Below, in pieces: positions 13,653 to 14,359 of a stretch of DNA of 14,359 bases. The notes under the pieces were generated by a model. That model worked only from the letters and a program-made list of their open reading frames with translations, searched no databases and was not told where the DNA came from. Made by a program: the position numbers and the translations under genes. Positions within the stretch are counted from its first letter, which is position 1. The number at the start of each line of letters is the position of its first letter. Source of the DNA: Flavihumibacter sp. (GTDB lineage: Bacteria; Bacteroidota; Bacteroidia; Chitinophagales; Chitinophagaceae). The stretch lies in assembly GCA_025455285.1 (NCBI GenBank), contig JALOMU010000044.1, positions 1-14,359 of the forward strand, given 5' to 3'.

Positions 13653-14359
13653 TCAGGCAGAAAGCTGACGGATAAAAAGAGCATATTGGTCCAGTGTAAT
13701 CGACTGATTTCGAACCAGATGCTGCTGTTGTTCTTTTTCAATCAATTGACTACGCTGATGTTCGTCTTTATATAATAACATCATCTGGTGCGCCCACGCA
13801 TCCAGGTCTCCTGCCGGAGCATACCAGGCTCCTTCCCCGCAAATTTCTTTTGTATCCGTATGACTGGTTGTAATCAATGGCGTACCTGCACTGATTGCCC
13901 ATTCCAACGGCCAGGTTGCAGCGCCCACCCGGTAGGGATAAGCCATCAGGTAGGCACCTGCCAAAAGCGGACTTAATTCAACCGGATCCAGATCTGGCAA
14001 AAGGGTTACATCTGCCCGGTATTTGTAGGTTTTAAGAAGGGACTCCAATTGAGTTGTTTCATCGGTAACCGGACCAGCAAGTATCAACGGCATACCGGTC
14101 ATCAGCCATTTTTTCAAAAGGGAATAGGATTTCAGCAACTCTATGATTTCATTTCCGGCATGAAGCGGTCCAACATAGAGAAAATAGTCCCGTCCTCCGG
14201 AATGCCTTATTTTAATTGTCTCCTGTTCCGACCAGGAAATAGAAGGACAATCGGGTTGAAGGGCCGGATAGTGCACATTTACGAGATTTTCTATAGCAGG
14301 AAAAACCTGAAGGACCTGCTCTTTATCGGAGGTAAAGGGAAGGCAAATCATGCTGGAGC
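13653..14359 (-). CDS. Glycosyltransferase, GT-B fold C-terminal part (5' end outside window)
   Basis: C-terminal half of a GT4-like (family 1) glycosyltransferase that would transfer a sugar from a nucleotide donor. Visible elements: RDYFLYVGPLHAGNEIIELLKSY (start of the donor-binding Rossmann domain), PLILAGPVTDET, VTLLPDLDPVELSPLLAGAYLMAYPYRV, and the donor-contacting segment PLEWAISAGTPLITTSHTD with the conserved glutamate, followed by GAWYAPAGDLDAWAHQMMLL. The frame is open to the window edge (SSMICLPFTSDKE), so the ATG at 14351 is probably internal and the N-terminal acceptor domain is missing. It could act on surface polysaccharide or lipid glycans; donor and acceptor are not readable. 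Confidence 0.87.
   Translation of the reverse strand, partial: SSMICLPFTSDKEQVLQVFPAIENLVNVHYPALQPDCPSISWSEQETIKIRHSGGRDYFLYVGPLHAGNEIIELLKSYSLLKKWLMTGMPLILAGPVTDETTQLESLLKTYKYRADVTLLPDLDPVELSPLLAGAYLMAYPYRVGAATWPLEWAISAGTPLITTSHTDTKEICGEGAWYAPAGDLDAWAHQMMLLYKDEHQRSQLIEKEQQQHLVRNQSITLDQYALFIRQLSA

Overview
The window reads as a chromosomal segment of a Bacteroidota bacterium, most likely of the Chitinophagaceae/Sphingobacteriales type. The evidence is gene content and order: a gldC-type gliding gene, a DUF6089 barrel protein, a uppS-bamA-skp-skp-murI series, a CBS-domain gene near nadK, and candidate promoters of the Bacteroidota TAnnTTTG type in place of E. coli-like -10 boxes. Every well-supported gene lies on the minus strand, so transcription runs from high to low coordinates.

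In transcription order, the right end (14359 to 12145) holds a glycosyltransferase cut by the window edge, gldC, a yqeY-like gene behind a small array of short tandem repeats, and a CvpA-family membrane protein. The middle (12056 to 8252) holds an alpha/beta hydrolase, a CBS-domain protein, an outer-membrane TamA/BamA-like protein and NAD kinase. The left part (8205 to 103) is an envelope-biogenesis block: DUF6089 protein, undecaprenyl diphosphate synthase (uppS), BamA, two Skp/OmpH chaperones, glutamate racemase (murI) and a secreted GH20 beta-N-acetylhexosaminidase. UppS makes the lipid carrier and MurI makes D-glutamate for peptidoglycan. BamA with the Skp pair handles outer-membrane protein insertion. 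The GH20 enzyme trims terminal hexosamines, and its start codon overlaps the murI stop.

The most notable observation is a run of reading-frame lesions confined to about 3.1 kb (8.25-11.35 kb). In three of four neighbouring genes a family-typical end of the protein lies in a different frame from the main ORF. NAD kinase has its conserved C-terminus (FLSTLRNKLSWGLDTRN) out of frame just past the early stop. The alpha/beta hydrolase has its C-terminal helix (NKILHKFLTKLNEPAAVA) out of frame. The TamA-like gene has its signal peptide in one frame and its POTRA region in another, with about 25-30 expected residues missing between. Compared with what I recall of each family, all three look like small deletions rather than single-base homopolymer errors. 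They could be real decay, strain-level variation or an assembly artefact; the sequence alone cannot decide.

I saw no RNA genes, CRISPR array, insertion sequence or prophage signal, and no gene-free stretch above 300 bases. Apart from the lesion cluster and the tandem-repeat array, this looks like an ordinary core-genome region, and I do not see a new defence or biosynthetic system in it.
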